A stretch of DNA of 35,756 nt from Acidobacteriota bacterium. GTDB lineage: Bacteria > Acidobacteriota > Terriglobia > Terriglobales > Acidobacteriaceae. The stretch lies in the NCBI GenBank assembly GCA_028876335.1, contig JAGWSG010000086.1, positions 1-35,756 on the forward strand, read 5' to 3'. The notes beneath the pieces are model-generated. The model was given only the letters and a program-made list of their open reading frames with translations, made no database searches and was not told the origin of the DNA. This document shows, one piece after another, positions 24,927 through 33,238 of the stretch; the stretch's first letter is position 1, and the number at the start of each line of letters is the position of its first letter. Both the position numbers and the translations under genes were made by a program.

Positions 24927-25712
24927 CTAGGTGAGCGCGCGGTCCAGGTGGACGTAGCCACCATCAGGAATAATGTGCTGACCTGTGGTGTGACCCGATT
25001 GAGTGGGCGAAAGCAGGAATACTGCAGCGGCGGCGATCTCGGAATCGAGTGTCATTCTATGACCCAGCGGAATTTTTGCCTCAATGCGCGCGAGCTCGGC
25101 TTTGGGGTCGCCCAGTGTGTCAAGCCAGCGACGATAGAGCGGAGTCATTACCTCGGCGGGAAGGATGGCATTGACGCGGATGTTGTAAGGCAGGAGTTCG
25201 GCCGCCCATTCACGTGTGAGGGCGAGTTGCGCGCCTTTGCTTGCAGCATAGCCCGAGGTATTGCCCTGACCGGTGAGAGCAACTTTTGAACTGATATTGA
25301 CTATGGCTCCCTGCGTCTTTTTGAGTGACGGTAAAGCGTGGTGGGCGAGCGCGTAATAGTGAGTCAGGTTCTTGGAAATGCTTTCGACGAAACGTTCGAC
25401 GCTTCCTTTTTCCAAGCCGACACCATCATTGATGCCTGCATTGTTAACCAGGCCATAGATATCGCCGTAGGCGGCAAGAATCTCTTTGATTGCCGATTCG
25501 CACCGGGACAGGTCTTCCAACTCCGCCTCGACAAAGTGGCATGCTGAGGAGGAAGAATTCATCTCATCCATGAAGGCGATTGCGTTTTGAGAGCGCCGAC
25601 CAATGACAGCGACGCGAGCGCCCTCAGCAAGGCAGGCGCGCGTGATGGCTCCGCCGATGCCGGCGGCGCCACCTGTTACAACAATGAGTTTGTCTTTCAG
25701 TCCTAGATCCAT
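24927..25712 (-). CDS. Short-chain dehydrogenase/reductase, possibly sugar (L-fucose-type) dehydrogenase
   Basis: 261 residues, classical SDR. The NAD(P)-binding motif T-G-G-A-A-G-I-G is at 13-20, N-N-A-G at 90-93, and the catalytic set is Ser141/142, Tyr155 and Lys159 (Y-A-A-S-K). The V-M-T-P-L-Y-R-R-W-L stretch after the active site resembles L-fucose and related sugar dehydrogenases, a weak hint at substrate. It is cytosolic. It lies 70 bases downstream of the aldehyde dehydrogenase gene on the same strand; the two may oxidise a sugar and then an aldehyde such as lactaldehyde. Confidence 0.85.
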   Translation of the reverse strand: MDLGLKDKLIVVTGGAAGIGGAITRACLAEGARVAVIGRRSQNAIAFMDEMNSSSSACHFVEAELEDLSRCESAIKEILAAYGDIYGLVNNAGINDGVGLEKGSVERFVESISKNLTHYYALAHHALPSLKKTQGAIVNISSKVALTGQGNTSGYAASKGAQLALTREWAAELLPYNIRVNAILPAEVMTPLYRRWLDTLGDPKAELARIEAKIPLGHRMTLDSEIAAAAVFLLSPTQSGHTTGQHIIPDGGYVHLDRALT

Positions 25713-25782
25713 CGGCGAAAGTATACGTGAGCGGGGGCCAATCTTGCTTCAATCGTATTGTCGCTTCATTTTGAATGAAGGG

Positions 25783-27228
25783 CTAGTGGATGCCGGACAT
25801 GACAAGCATGCGTGGTTCTGTCATTTCATCAATGGCGCTGCGGATACCTTCCCGTCCAAGTCCTGAGTCCTTGACTCCGCCGTAGGGCATTGGGTCCAGG
25901 CGCCAGGTTGGTGTATCACCCACAATGAGAGCGCCGACTTCCAGCTCACGGTAAGACGTAAGAATACGGCCCGCATCACGAGTCAGCAGTCCGGTCTGCA
26001 GTCCATATTTCGAGTGATTCACTTCAGCAAGCGCCTGCTCGAAGTCTTCATAGGGCTCGATGCAAAGCACGGGGCCGAAAACTTCCTCATCACGAATCTT
26101 CATGCCGGATTTGGTTGCGGTGAGAATGGCGGGGGCGATCATGGAGCTGTTGCGCCTGCCGCCGCAAATCAGCTTTGCGCCACCTTCCACAGCCTCTGCA
26201 ATCCAGGCCTCCACGCGTTCTGCCTCAGTGGGCCGAACGAGAGGGCCAATGTCTGTGGTTTCGTCTGCCGGATCGCCGGCAGCCAGCCGCTCAGCGATGT
26301 CAACAACTTTCCAAAGATAGGTTTGGAAAATGGGTTTATGAACGAAGACACGCTGCACACTGATGCACGATTGTCCAGCGAAGTCGAATGCGGCATGCGC
26401 GGTGCGCATGGCGGCATCATCCAGATCTGTCCAGTCACTGTGAACAATCAAGGCCGCATTGCCGCCGAGTTCGAGGACAACCCTTTTGCGTCCAGAGTTC
26501 GCCTTCAGCTCCCAGCCGACTTTCGCCGAGCCTGTAAAGCTGACCAGCTTGATGCGCTCTTCCTTCTCGGCGAGCCATGCGGTGTCTGCATTGGAGAGTG
26601 GAAGAATAGCGATTGCCTCTTCCGGCCAGCCGGATTTCAGAATCACTTCACCCAGAGCCAGTGCTGTGAAAGGCGCCTGTGGAGCGGGCTTAACGATGAT
26701 TGGACAGCCAGCAGCAAGCGCTGGCGCAACTTTGTGAGCAACAAGATTCAGGGGAAAGTTAAACGGCGTAATGGCCAGCACCGGACCAACCGGAAAACGC
26801 TGGACCAACCCCCAGCGCCCTTCATTTCCTTCCGTCAAGTCGAGAGGAATGGACTCGCCTCCGATACGTGCTGCTTCTTCGGCTGCGGTTTTGAAGGTAA
26901 GCACGGCGCGATCAACCTCAGCCAATGCCAGGCGGAGTGGTTTGCCGGCTTCAGCCACGATGAGTTGCGCGAAGCGCTCCTTCTGCGCGATAAGGGATGC
27001 CGCAATGTCTTCGAGAATCTCGCGGCGCTTCCAGCGCGGAAGCGCGCGTGTACGCCGCATGCTGGCAACAGCATGATGCACAGCCTCTCGTGCGTCAGCG
27101 CGCGTGGCAATGGTTACGCGGCCCACCAACCCCTGATCCCAAGGTGAACGCACTTCCAGCGCTTCGCCGTCTATCCACTCTTTACCGCACAATAAGAATC
27201 CCGTCTGACTGCCGGGCCGCATTTTCAT
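25783..27228 (-). CDS. NAD(P)-dependent aldehyde dehydrogenase
   Basis: About 481 residues from ATG 27228 (ATG 27258 is an alternative; GAGG lies ten bases before 27228). Family motifs: P-F-N-F-P-L-N-L (about 155-162), F-T-G-S-A-K-V-G, general base Glu253 in L-E-L-G-G-N, and nucleophile Cys288 in F-A-G-Q-S-C-I-S-V-Q-R-V. E-E-V-F-G-P-V and the late P-M-P-Y-G-G-V-K-D-S-G complete the fold. The F-x-G-Q-x-C-x-x-V-Q-R context is shared with lactaldehyde, glyceraldehyde-3-phosphate and phosphonoacetaldehyde dehydrogenases. Substrate unresolved; the SDR next door suggests a sugar-derived aldehyde. Confidence 0.9.
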   Translation of the reverse strand: MKMRPGSQTGFLLCGKEWIDGEALEVRSPWDQGLVGRVTIATRADAREAVHHAVASMRRTRALPRWKRREILEDIAASLIAQKERFAQLIVAEAGKPLRLALAEVDRAVLTFKTAAEEAARIGGESIPLDLTEGNEGRWGLVQRFPVGPVLAITPFNFPLNLVAHKVAPALAAGCPIIVKPAPQAPFTALALGEVILKSGWPEEAIAILPLSNADTAWLAEKEERIKLVSFTGSAKVGWELKANSGRKRVVLELGGNAALIVHSDWTDLDDAAMRTAHAAFDFAGQSCISVQRVFVHKPIFQTYLWKVVDIAERLAAGDPADETTDIGPLVRPTEAERVEAWIAEAVEGGAKLICGGRRNSSMIAPAILTATKSGMKIRDEEVFGPVLCIEPYEDFEQALAEVNHSKYGLQTGLLTRDAGRILTSYRELEVGALIVGDTPTWRLDPMPYGGVKDSGLGREGIRSAIDEMTEPRMLVMSGIH

Positions 27229-27463
27229 GGGAGAGGTACCTCGCAACAACGATTTCATTCGATGGTATACGGGCTGGTTCGTGAGGAGCGATGCGTCTGA
27301 GCTACTTTCCTGGCTTCAAACCCACTTTTAATGGCTTGTTCTTGAACTTAAGGATATGGGGAAAACCAGATTTCACGCCAAGAGAAAGTGCTCATCAATT
27401 AGCAATCTGAAAGGTGAGAATAGAGAGGCAGGCAGCGGCTATTCCTGACGAGTGGATACAATC

Positions 27464-28213
27464 CTAGCTCAAAATGTTGTATTTCAGAATGCACCAGAAG
27501 GCGCGAAAGCCGTCACGCCATCCAATCTTTTTCCCTTCCGCATATGTTCGGCCGCTGTACGAGATTCCAACTTCGTATACCCGTAGACCGGCCTTTGCCA
27601 CTTTGGCCGTGATCTCCGGTTCAAAGCCAAAGCGGTTCTCTTTGATTTGGATTTTCTGCAGGTCTTCGCGGCGAAACGCCTTGTAGCAGACGTCCATATC
27701 CGTCAGGTTCAGATCAGTGAAGATGTTGGAGCAGGTAGTGAGGACCCAGTTGCCGACGGAGTGCCAATAGTAAAGAACACGAGAAGCATCGAGTCCTCCA
27801 CGGAAGCGTGAACCAAACACGACATCCGCTTTTCCGCTCAGGATGGGCTGAAGCAACCGATAGTATTCCGTCGGATCGTACTCCAGATCCGCATCCTGAA
27901 TGATGACGATGTCGGAAGTGGCATGCGCGATTCCCGTGCGCAGAGCGGCGCCTTTGCCCTGATTGACTTCGTGACGGAAAAGCTGAATACGAGGCTCGTT
28001 GGCGGCAATAGACTGAAGCGTGTCCCATGTGTTGTCTTTCGAACAATCGGCGACGATCACGAGTTCACGCAAGGGGCGCTGCGCAAGGACAACTTTGATA
28101 ATGTGCGCTACTGTATTTGCTTCGTTATAAACGGGCATGACTGCGGTCAGGCAGGCGTCAATGGCATCATTAGAGTGTTCAGGTGGCTTCATGGGTGACA
28201 GAATCTGCGACAT
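27464..28213 (-). CDS. GT2 glycosyltransferase, dolichol/polyprenyl-phosphate type
   Basis: About 249 residues from ATG 28213 (ATG 28192 and an upstream start at 28294 are possible; none has a clear ribosome-binding site). The GT-A domain shows V-M-P-V-Y-N-E-A-N-T-V, N-Q-G-K-G-A-A-L-R-T-G and D-A-D-L-E-Y-D-P (metal site), then G-S-R-F-R-G-G and the basic end of the domain. There are no TM segments, so it resembles the short polyprenyl-phosphate glucosyl/mannosyltransferases that charge a lipid carrier. One odd feature: the usual V-D-D of the nucleotide-sugar site reads V-A-D. The gene is divergent from the PAP2 gene. Confidence 0.87.
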   Translation of the reverse strand: MSQILSPMKPPEHSNDAIDACLTAVMPVYNEANTVAHIIKVVLAQRPLRELVIVADCSKDNTWDTLQSIAANEPRIQLFRHEVNQGKGAALRTGIAHATSDIVIIQDADLEYDPTEYYRLLQPILSGKADVVFGSRFRGGLDASRVLYYWHSVGNWVLTTCSNIFTDLNLTDMDVCYKAFRREDLQKIQIKENRFGFEPEITAKVAKAGLRVYEVGISYSGRTYAEGKKIGWRDGFRAFWCILKYNILS

Positions 28214-28455
28214 CAGTTTAATTGCGTTCACTTTGAAACCCTGCAAAATGGGAGACTGGTCCGCATCCAGAGCGTCAACCAGCAGTAGATACACATACTT
28301 TGCTCAACCGTGCATTCTTACACATCAAAGCCTTAAAGCCACCAGGGTTCGGAGGAGCCACACTGAAGCCCTATTACAGCCTTTGAAGAAGGAAGCTTGA
28401 TTATTTCCGTGATGTTCCTTTTAAAATCCAGGATCCGATTTCTCTCCTGATAGTG

Positions 28456-28473
28456 CTACCCTGACCGCGGTAG
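28456..28473. promoter_or_regulatory. Inverted repeat CTACC-N8-GGTAG
   Basis: A perfect 5+5 repeat about 30 bases upstream of the likely PAP2 start (ATG 28505) in the 290-base gap between the glycosyltransferase and PAP2 start codons. It could be an operator or a short leader hairpin. Nothing else is recognised in this gap. Confidence 0.2.
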
Positions 28474-28504
28474 GGTGCGACATTCGCTTGTGATTCGAGA
28501 CAAC

Positions 28505-29797
28505 ATGAATCTCTTCGCGTCTACCGGTTCTGAATCGCTAGGGAATAGGTCAGCAACGAATATGGCTTCATCGATTAAATCTTCAACAGCTGTCAAATCT
28601 GATCGAGAACCGCAAATTGGTGATGACGCCGGACAAGCACATGGGCCGCTGAAGGCATTCAGTGGGCTCACGCTTTTCGATTTTTGCTTTCTCCTTACTC
28701 TGCTGATTCTTACTTATCCGCTTCTTAAATTGGCTCGGCTGCCGTTCTCATTTGATCTCGCTACGCTGTCAAAGGGATATTGGCTCATGCCCATCGGGGG
28801 CATCTTCGTTGCAGTGCTCATCGCTGTTGTGACCATGCCTCGACTTTCGCTGCTTCCTTTCCTTATCCGCCTTCGAGCAAAGAAAGGACTCATTCTTGTC
28901 TTACTGGCAGCAGCAGCATTGCTTACGGCCATACTGGGTCCAGGAATGGGAATGGTTATTCTCGTCGACGCTGTGGCACTGGCTGAGTTATCACAGCATT
29001 TCCACCATAAATTTGAATCAAAACTTCTCGATGTACTCATTCCAGGTGTCTATCTATTCCTTGGCCTTCTTGCAATTTTCGCGTTCAATCACGCGATTGT
29101 AGGTATTCGATATGGCGGAACATATGACGGCACACTCGATTGGCTAGACCACTTGCTCTTCCATGCCAATGTTTCTGCTATAGCCCATTGGGGATTCACT
29201 CATTTACCGTCATGGGTCTACGATGTCCTGGACTTCATGTATTTCAGTATCTGGAGCCGCATTGGCGCAGGCTTCATACTGATTGCGCTACTAAATGGAA
29301 GAGATAACGCAATCAAGTTTGTACGCAATGCGCTAATTTGTTATGTCATTGCGCTTTCCATTTTTGCCATGTTCCCGGGAAAGGGACCTTATTCTATCTG
29401 CCCTCAGCGCGCGGCCCTCTATCCGAAATCATTGCAGAGCTATGACACCCAAAGGGTACTGGTTGAACGCATCAAAAAGCTCTATTCCCATACGTTGACT
29501 GACGATGTGCGTGAAGTTGGTGTTGGTGACTATTACATCAGCTTCCCCAGCTTGCATGCAGCACTACCCATAATTGTGCTCTGGTCGATTCGGCGCTGGA
29601 AACGAATACAGGCATTGTTGCTATTGAGCTATGTCTTGTTCTTACTGCCGGCGCTGGTACTCCTTGAATGGCATTATCTGGTCGATATTATGGGTGGTTG
29701 GGGTGTTGCGATGCTCTCCATTTGGATTACTGAGAAAACCGCGGGTACTTTTGCGAAGCACATACCGGGTCAGCCCCGACCTTGCGTACTTCCATAG
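28505..29797 (+). CDS. PAP2-superfamily membrane protein, inositolphosphotransferase-like
   Basis: About 430 residues from ATG 28505 (GTG 28475 is an alternative). A polar N-terminal 50 residues precedes about nine to ten TM segments. The C-terminal part carries PAP2-type motifs: K-G-P-Y near 303, F-P-S-L-H (His361, numbered from 28475) and E-W-H-Y-L-V-D (His400, Asp404). This F-P-S-L-H/H-Y-x-x-D version is the one found in Aur1-like lipid phosphotransferases rather than soluble phosphatases. A role in moving a phospho-headgroup on a membrane lipid is inferred. The divergent neighbour makes lipid-linked sugars, so the two may share a lipid pathway. Confidence 0.8.
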   Translation: MNLFASTGSESLGNRSATNMASSIKSSTAVKSDREPQIGDDAGQAHGPLKAFSGLTLFDFCFLLTLLILTYPLLKLARLPFSFDLATLSKGYWLMPIGGIFVAVLIAVVTMPRLSLLPFLIRLRAKKGLILVLLAAAALLTAILGPGMGMVILVDAVALAELSQHFHHKFESKLLDVLIPGVYLFLGLLAIFAFNHAIVGIRYGGTYDGTLDWLDHLLFHANVSAIAHWGFTHLPSWVYDVLDFMYFSIWSRIGAGFILIALLNGRDNAIKFVRNALICYVIALSIFAMFPGKGPYSICPQRAALYPKSLQSYDTQRVLVERIKKLYSHTLTDDVREVGVGDYYISFPSLHAALPIIVLWSIRRWKRIQALLLLSYVLFLLPALVLLEWHYLVDIMGGWGVAMLSIWITEKTAGTFAKHIPGQPRPCVLP

Positions 29798-29867
29798 AGT
29801 CACAGCCAGGTCGACAAGACAATCGAACTAGCCGTCGTTGCGGCATTCCTATCTTAAAATCAAGCAA

Positions 29868-30566
29868 ATGGTCCATCATGGGTACAACGGCAAGCTCCCT
29901 TTTGACGCAGCAACTGCTTTGGCACATGTGTGCGCCGGCGATGCGAAGCTTGCGGGCTTGATTGAACGTGTCGGAGTGTTCGGTTTAAAACTTGACGATG
30001 CACCGTCGCCCTTTGAGTCACTCCTGGAAGCGATTCTTTATCAGCAATTACATGGCAAAGCGGCGGCGACCATCCATCGCCGCGTGCGCGAGTATTTCGG
30101 CGGAGACCCCTCGCCGCAGGCATTGCTATCCACGCCCGACGAGCCGCTGCGCGCTTGTGGTGTGAGCGGAAACAAGACAAAGGCGCTGCGCGATCTTGCC
30201 GCCAAGACAATCGACGGAACCGTACCAACGCACAAAGCCATCTCGAAGATGAGCGATGCGGAAATCATTGAGCGCCTCACGGCTGTGCGGGGAATTGGAC
30301 AATGGACGGTGGAGATGCTGCTTATTTTTCGTCTGGGACGCCCTGATGTTCTGCCTGTAACGGACTATGGCGTGCGCAAAGGGTTTGCGCTGACATTCAT
30401 GCGAGTGCCGAAGTCTCGAGCTCTGGAAGCCGCTGACCTTCCCAAAACGGAGGTCATGCTGAGGCGTGGCAGAAAGTGGGCCCCATATCGCAGTGTGGCG
30501 AGCTGGTACTTGTGGCGAGCGTGCGATCTGGCTAAATCGTCAAGCGGGCCGCCGGGAATGAGCTGA
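29868..30566 (+). CDS. DNA-3-methyladenine glycosylase, AlkA/HhH-GPD type
   Basis: About 232 residues from ATG 29868; a TTG at 29838 is also open. The helix-hairpin-helix and catalytic loop are clear: L-T-A-V-R-G-I-G-Q-W-T-V-E-M then D-V-L-P-V-T-D-Y-G-V-R, with catalytic Asp166. The N-terminal E-A-I-L-Y-Q-Q-L block is also conserved. It excises alkylated bases such as 3-methyladenine in base-excision repair. It lacks the extra N-terminal domain of E. coli AlkA and the iron-sulfur cysteines of MutY/Nth. Confidence 0.9.
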   Translation: MVHHGYNGKLPFDAATALAHVCAGDAKLAGLIERVGVFGLKLDDAPSPFESLLEAILYQQLHGKAAATIHRRVREYFGGDPSPQALLSTPDEPLRACGVSGNKTKALRDLAAKTIDGTVPTHKAISKMSDAEIIERLTAVRGIGQWTVEMLLIFRLGRPDVLPVTDYGVRKGFALTFMRVPKSRALEAADLPKTEVMLRRGRKWAPYRSVASWYLWRACDLAKSSSGPPGMS

Positions 30567-30672
30567 GAGATCGCAGGCAGCTCATGCAGGACAGGCAATC
30601 TTCGCCGATACGCCTACAATAGCCAGTGGGCCCGATTTCAACGAAGGATCGGGACACTGAACTGGATGTTTG

Positions 30673-33153
30673 ATGGCGACAAGTAAGCGTTACATCTGCA
30701 TACACGGGCACTTTTATCAGCCTCCCCGCGAGAATCCGTGGCTTGAAACGGTGGAGACGCAGGACTCGGCAGCGCCCTATCACGACTGGAATGAACGCAT
30801 TTGCGCGGAGTGCTATGCAACCAATGGCGCGGCGCGCATTCTGAATGAAACCAAGCAGATTGCACGCATCGTTAACAACTACTCGCGCATCAGTTTCAAC
30901 TTCGGGCCCACGTTGTTGAGCTGGCTCAAAGAGAATGCTCCGCGCACGCACCGAATGCTGGTCAACGGTGAGCGCCGCAGCCGCGTCAATTTCAAGGGTC
31001 ACAGTTCGGCGATGGCGCAGGTTTACAACCACATCATCATGCCGCTGGCCAATGAGCGCGATCGGCGAACGCAAATACGCTGGGGAATTGCGGACTATGA
31101 AAGCCAATTCGGCGTGAAGCCGGAAGGCATGTGGCTGGCAGAAACTGCCGCAGATACGGCAACCCTAGAAATTCTGGCGGAGGAGGGTATTCGATTCACA
31201 CTGCTTGCGCCGCACCAATGCAAACGTACTCGCTTAATGAAGGATGGAAGCGAATGGGTTGGTACGCCTGATGCCTCAGTGGATACCACGCATCCGTATC
31301 TTGTGAAGTTTGCGTCAGGAGCTTCTCTGGCGGTCTTTTTTTATGACGGACCAACGTCCCGGGCGATCGCGTTTGAAGGCTTGCTCAATTCCGGAGAATT
31401 CCTCGCCGGCCGGCTCAAGTCGGGCTTTAAGGAAGGCACCGAGCCTCAGCTCGTCCACGTTGCTACTGATGGCGAGTCCTACGGTCATCACCATCGCCAC
31501 GGCGAAATGGCACTCGCATATGCGCTTCGCCTGCTGGAACGGGACAAGTCTGTCAAGCTCACGAATTACGCGGCGTTTCTTGATCAGTTTCCACCTGAAT
31601 TTGAATGTGAGATTTACGACAACACATCGTGGAGCTGCGCACACGGCGTTGAGCGCTGGCGCTCCGATTGCGGCTGCAACGGCGGCCGTGCGGGCTGGAA
31701 TCAGAAATGGCGTGGTCCTTTGCGGCAGGCTCTTGACGAACTGCGTGAGGCAATCGTCCCGTTCACGGAAAGTGCAGGGGCGGATCTCTTCACTGATGTC
31801 TGGGCCGCACGAGACGCATACATCCAGGTCATTCTCGATCGAAGCGACGAAAGTCTTTCGCAATTCCTGACGGCTCACCAAAAGCGCAAACTCAATGAGA
31901 CCGAACGTGAATTCGCTCTCAAACTGATGGAGATGCAGCGCAATGCGCTGTTGATGTACACAAGCTGCGGTTGGTTCTTTGACGATATTTCAGGCATCGA
32001 AACAGTACAGGTGATCGCTTATGCAGGCAGGGTCATACAGCTTGCACAAGACATGTTCGGCGAAGAAGTTGCCGGCCTTGAAGCAGCGTTCCTAGCGCGG
32101 CTGAGTGAAGCGAAGTCCAACGTTGCTGAAGCGGGCGATGGCGCACGCATTTACGCGGAAAAAGTGCTGCCCATGAAGCTTAGCCTGGAGCAGGTGGCCG
32201 CGCACTATGCCATCAGCAGCATCTTCTCTACCTATGCAGATGAAGCGGATTTGTTCTGTTTCCATGTGCGGCGCATTTCTTATGAGGTCTACACCTCAGG
32301 CCGAGGAAAACTGGCCATGGGACGCGCTCACGTGGCTAGCACCATCACTGGCGCATCCGGCCAATTCAGCTTTGCTGTGTTGCACTTTGGCGATCAGAAT
32401 ATTACCGCTGCGGTGAAAAACTACGTCGATAAAGATGCGAAGACCTTTGAGACATTCGCTTCAGAGGCAGCTGAGCTTGTGCAAAGTGCGGATTTCCCTG
32501 CGGTGATTCGTCTTCTGGACCGCACGTATGGAACTGCAGGCTACTCGCTGACGTCGCTCTTTACGGACGAACAACGGCGAATTGTCCAGTTGATTTTGAA
32601 CTCGACACTGTGGGATATCGAGAGCTCGCTCACCAATATCTATGAAGATCATGCAAGCCTGTTGCATTTTCTCGCCAAGTCGGGCTTGCCCAAGCCTCCC
32701 GCGCTCACGCTGGCAGCGGGCTTTGCCATTAATGCTGGTTTACGGCGTGCACTGGAAACAGACCCGCTTGATGTTGTGATGCTTCGCTCTTTTCTTCAGC
32801 GCGCCGCAACCGACAAGGTGCCGCTTGAGACGGCCTCGCTCAGTTATCTGGCAGACCAGCGTATGAAGAGTTCGATGGTGGAGTTGGAGCTATCCTGTGG
32901 ATCAAATGAAATGCTGGACAGAGCTCTTGCTCTGGCGCGCGCGCTGACTGAAATGCCTTTCGATTTGAACCTTTGGCAGGCGCAGAATATCTGGTGCGAG
33001 GTGTTGCGCGAGAGCGAACAATCCCTGGCTGAACTCTCCCTAGACGAGCGTGCACGCTGGGAGAAGGACTTCGCGGAGCTTGGAACGTGCCTTTCCATCG
33101 ACACGGCGGCGATGAATGAGCAGGAGCAGGTGGCTGAGTCAACGGGCGACTAA
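30673..33153 (+). CDS. GH57-type DUF3536 protein
   Basis: 826 residues. The N-terminal barrel has GH57-type motifs: I-H-G-H-F-Y-Q-P-P-R-E-N-P-W (10-23), P-E-G-M-W-L-A-E-T-A with candidate nucleophile Glu157, and V-A-T-D-G-E-S-Y-G-H-H-H with candidate acid Asp266. A cysteine-rich patch (W-S-C-A-H-G-V-E-R-W, C-G-C) and a long all-helical DUF3536 region follow. There is no signal peptide, so it should act in the cytosol. GH57 enzymes include alpha-amylases, branching enzymes and 4-alpha-glucanotransferases; the activity of the DUF3536 branch is not established as far as I know. A glycogen-related role is a reasonable guess. Confidence 0.88.
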   Translation: MATSKRYICIHGHFYQPPRENPWLETVETQDSAAPYHDWNERICAECYATNGAARILNETKQIARIVNNYSRISFNFGPTLLSWLKENAPRTHRMLVNGERRSRVNFKGHSSAMAQVYNHIIMPLANERDRRTQIRWGIADYESQFGVKPEGMWLAETAADTATLEILAEEGIRFTLLAPHQCKRTRLMKDGSEWVGTPDASVDTTHPYLVKFASGASLAVFFYDGPTSRAIAFEGLLNSGEFLAGRLKSGFKEGTEPQLVHVATDGESYGHHHRHGEMALAYALRLLERDKSVKLTNYAAFLDQFPPEFECEIYDNTSWSCAHGVERWRSDCGCNGGRAGWNQKWRGPLRQALDELREAIVPFTESAGADLFTDVWAARDAYIQVILDRSDESLSQFLTAHQKRKLNETEREFALKLMEMQRNALLMYTSCGWFFDDISGIETVQVIAYAGRVIQLAQDMFGEEVAGLEAAFLARLSEAKSNVAEAGDGARIYAEKVLPMKLSLEQVAAHYAISSIFSTYADEADLFCFHVRRISYEVYTSGRGKLAMGRAHVASTITGASGQFSFAVLHFGDQNITAAVKNYVDKDAKTFETFASEAAELVQSADFPAVIRLLDRTYGTAGYSLTSLFTDEQRRIVQLILNSTLWDIESSLTNIYEDHASLLHFLAKSGLPKPPALTLAAGFAINAGLRRALETDPLDVVMLRSFLQRAATDKVPLETASLSYLADQRMKSSMVELELSCGSNEMLDRALALARALTEMPFDLNLWQAQNIWCEVLRESEQSLAELSLDERARWEKDFAELGTCLSIDTAAMNEQEQVAESTGD

Positions 33154-33187
33154 ATCACGGGGATCCGAATGCTTCCCATATACGGAT

Positions 33188-33212
33188 AATGGCCGCAACG
33201 CATGCGGCCATT
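33188..33212. terminator. Hairpin terminator between convergent DUF3536 and aspS genes
   Basis: AATGGCCGCA (33188-33197) pairs perfectly with TGCGGCCATT (33203-33212) over a five-base loop, followed on the plus strand by TATCGTTTTGC. Both convergent genes end close by (33153 and 33239), so it may serve both, better for the plus strand. Confidence 0.65.
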
Positions 33213-33238
33213 TATCGTTTTGCTATTTGATGTACTTA

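Noticed and set aside
26014..27147. 377-residue open frame on the plus strand
   Set aside because: Fully opposite the aldehyde dehydrogenase, whose motifs are unmistakable.
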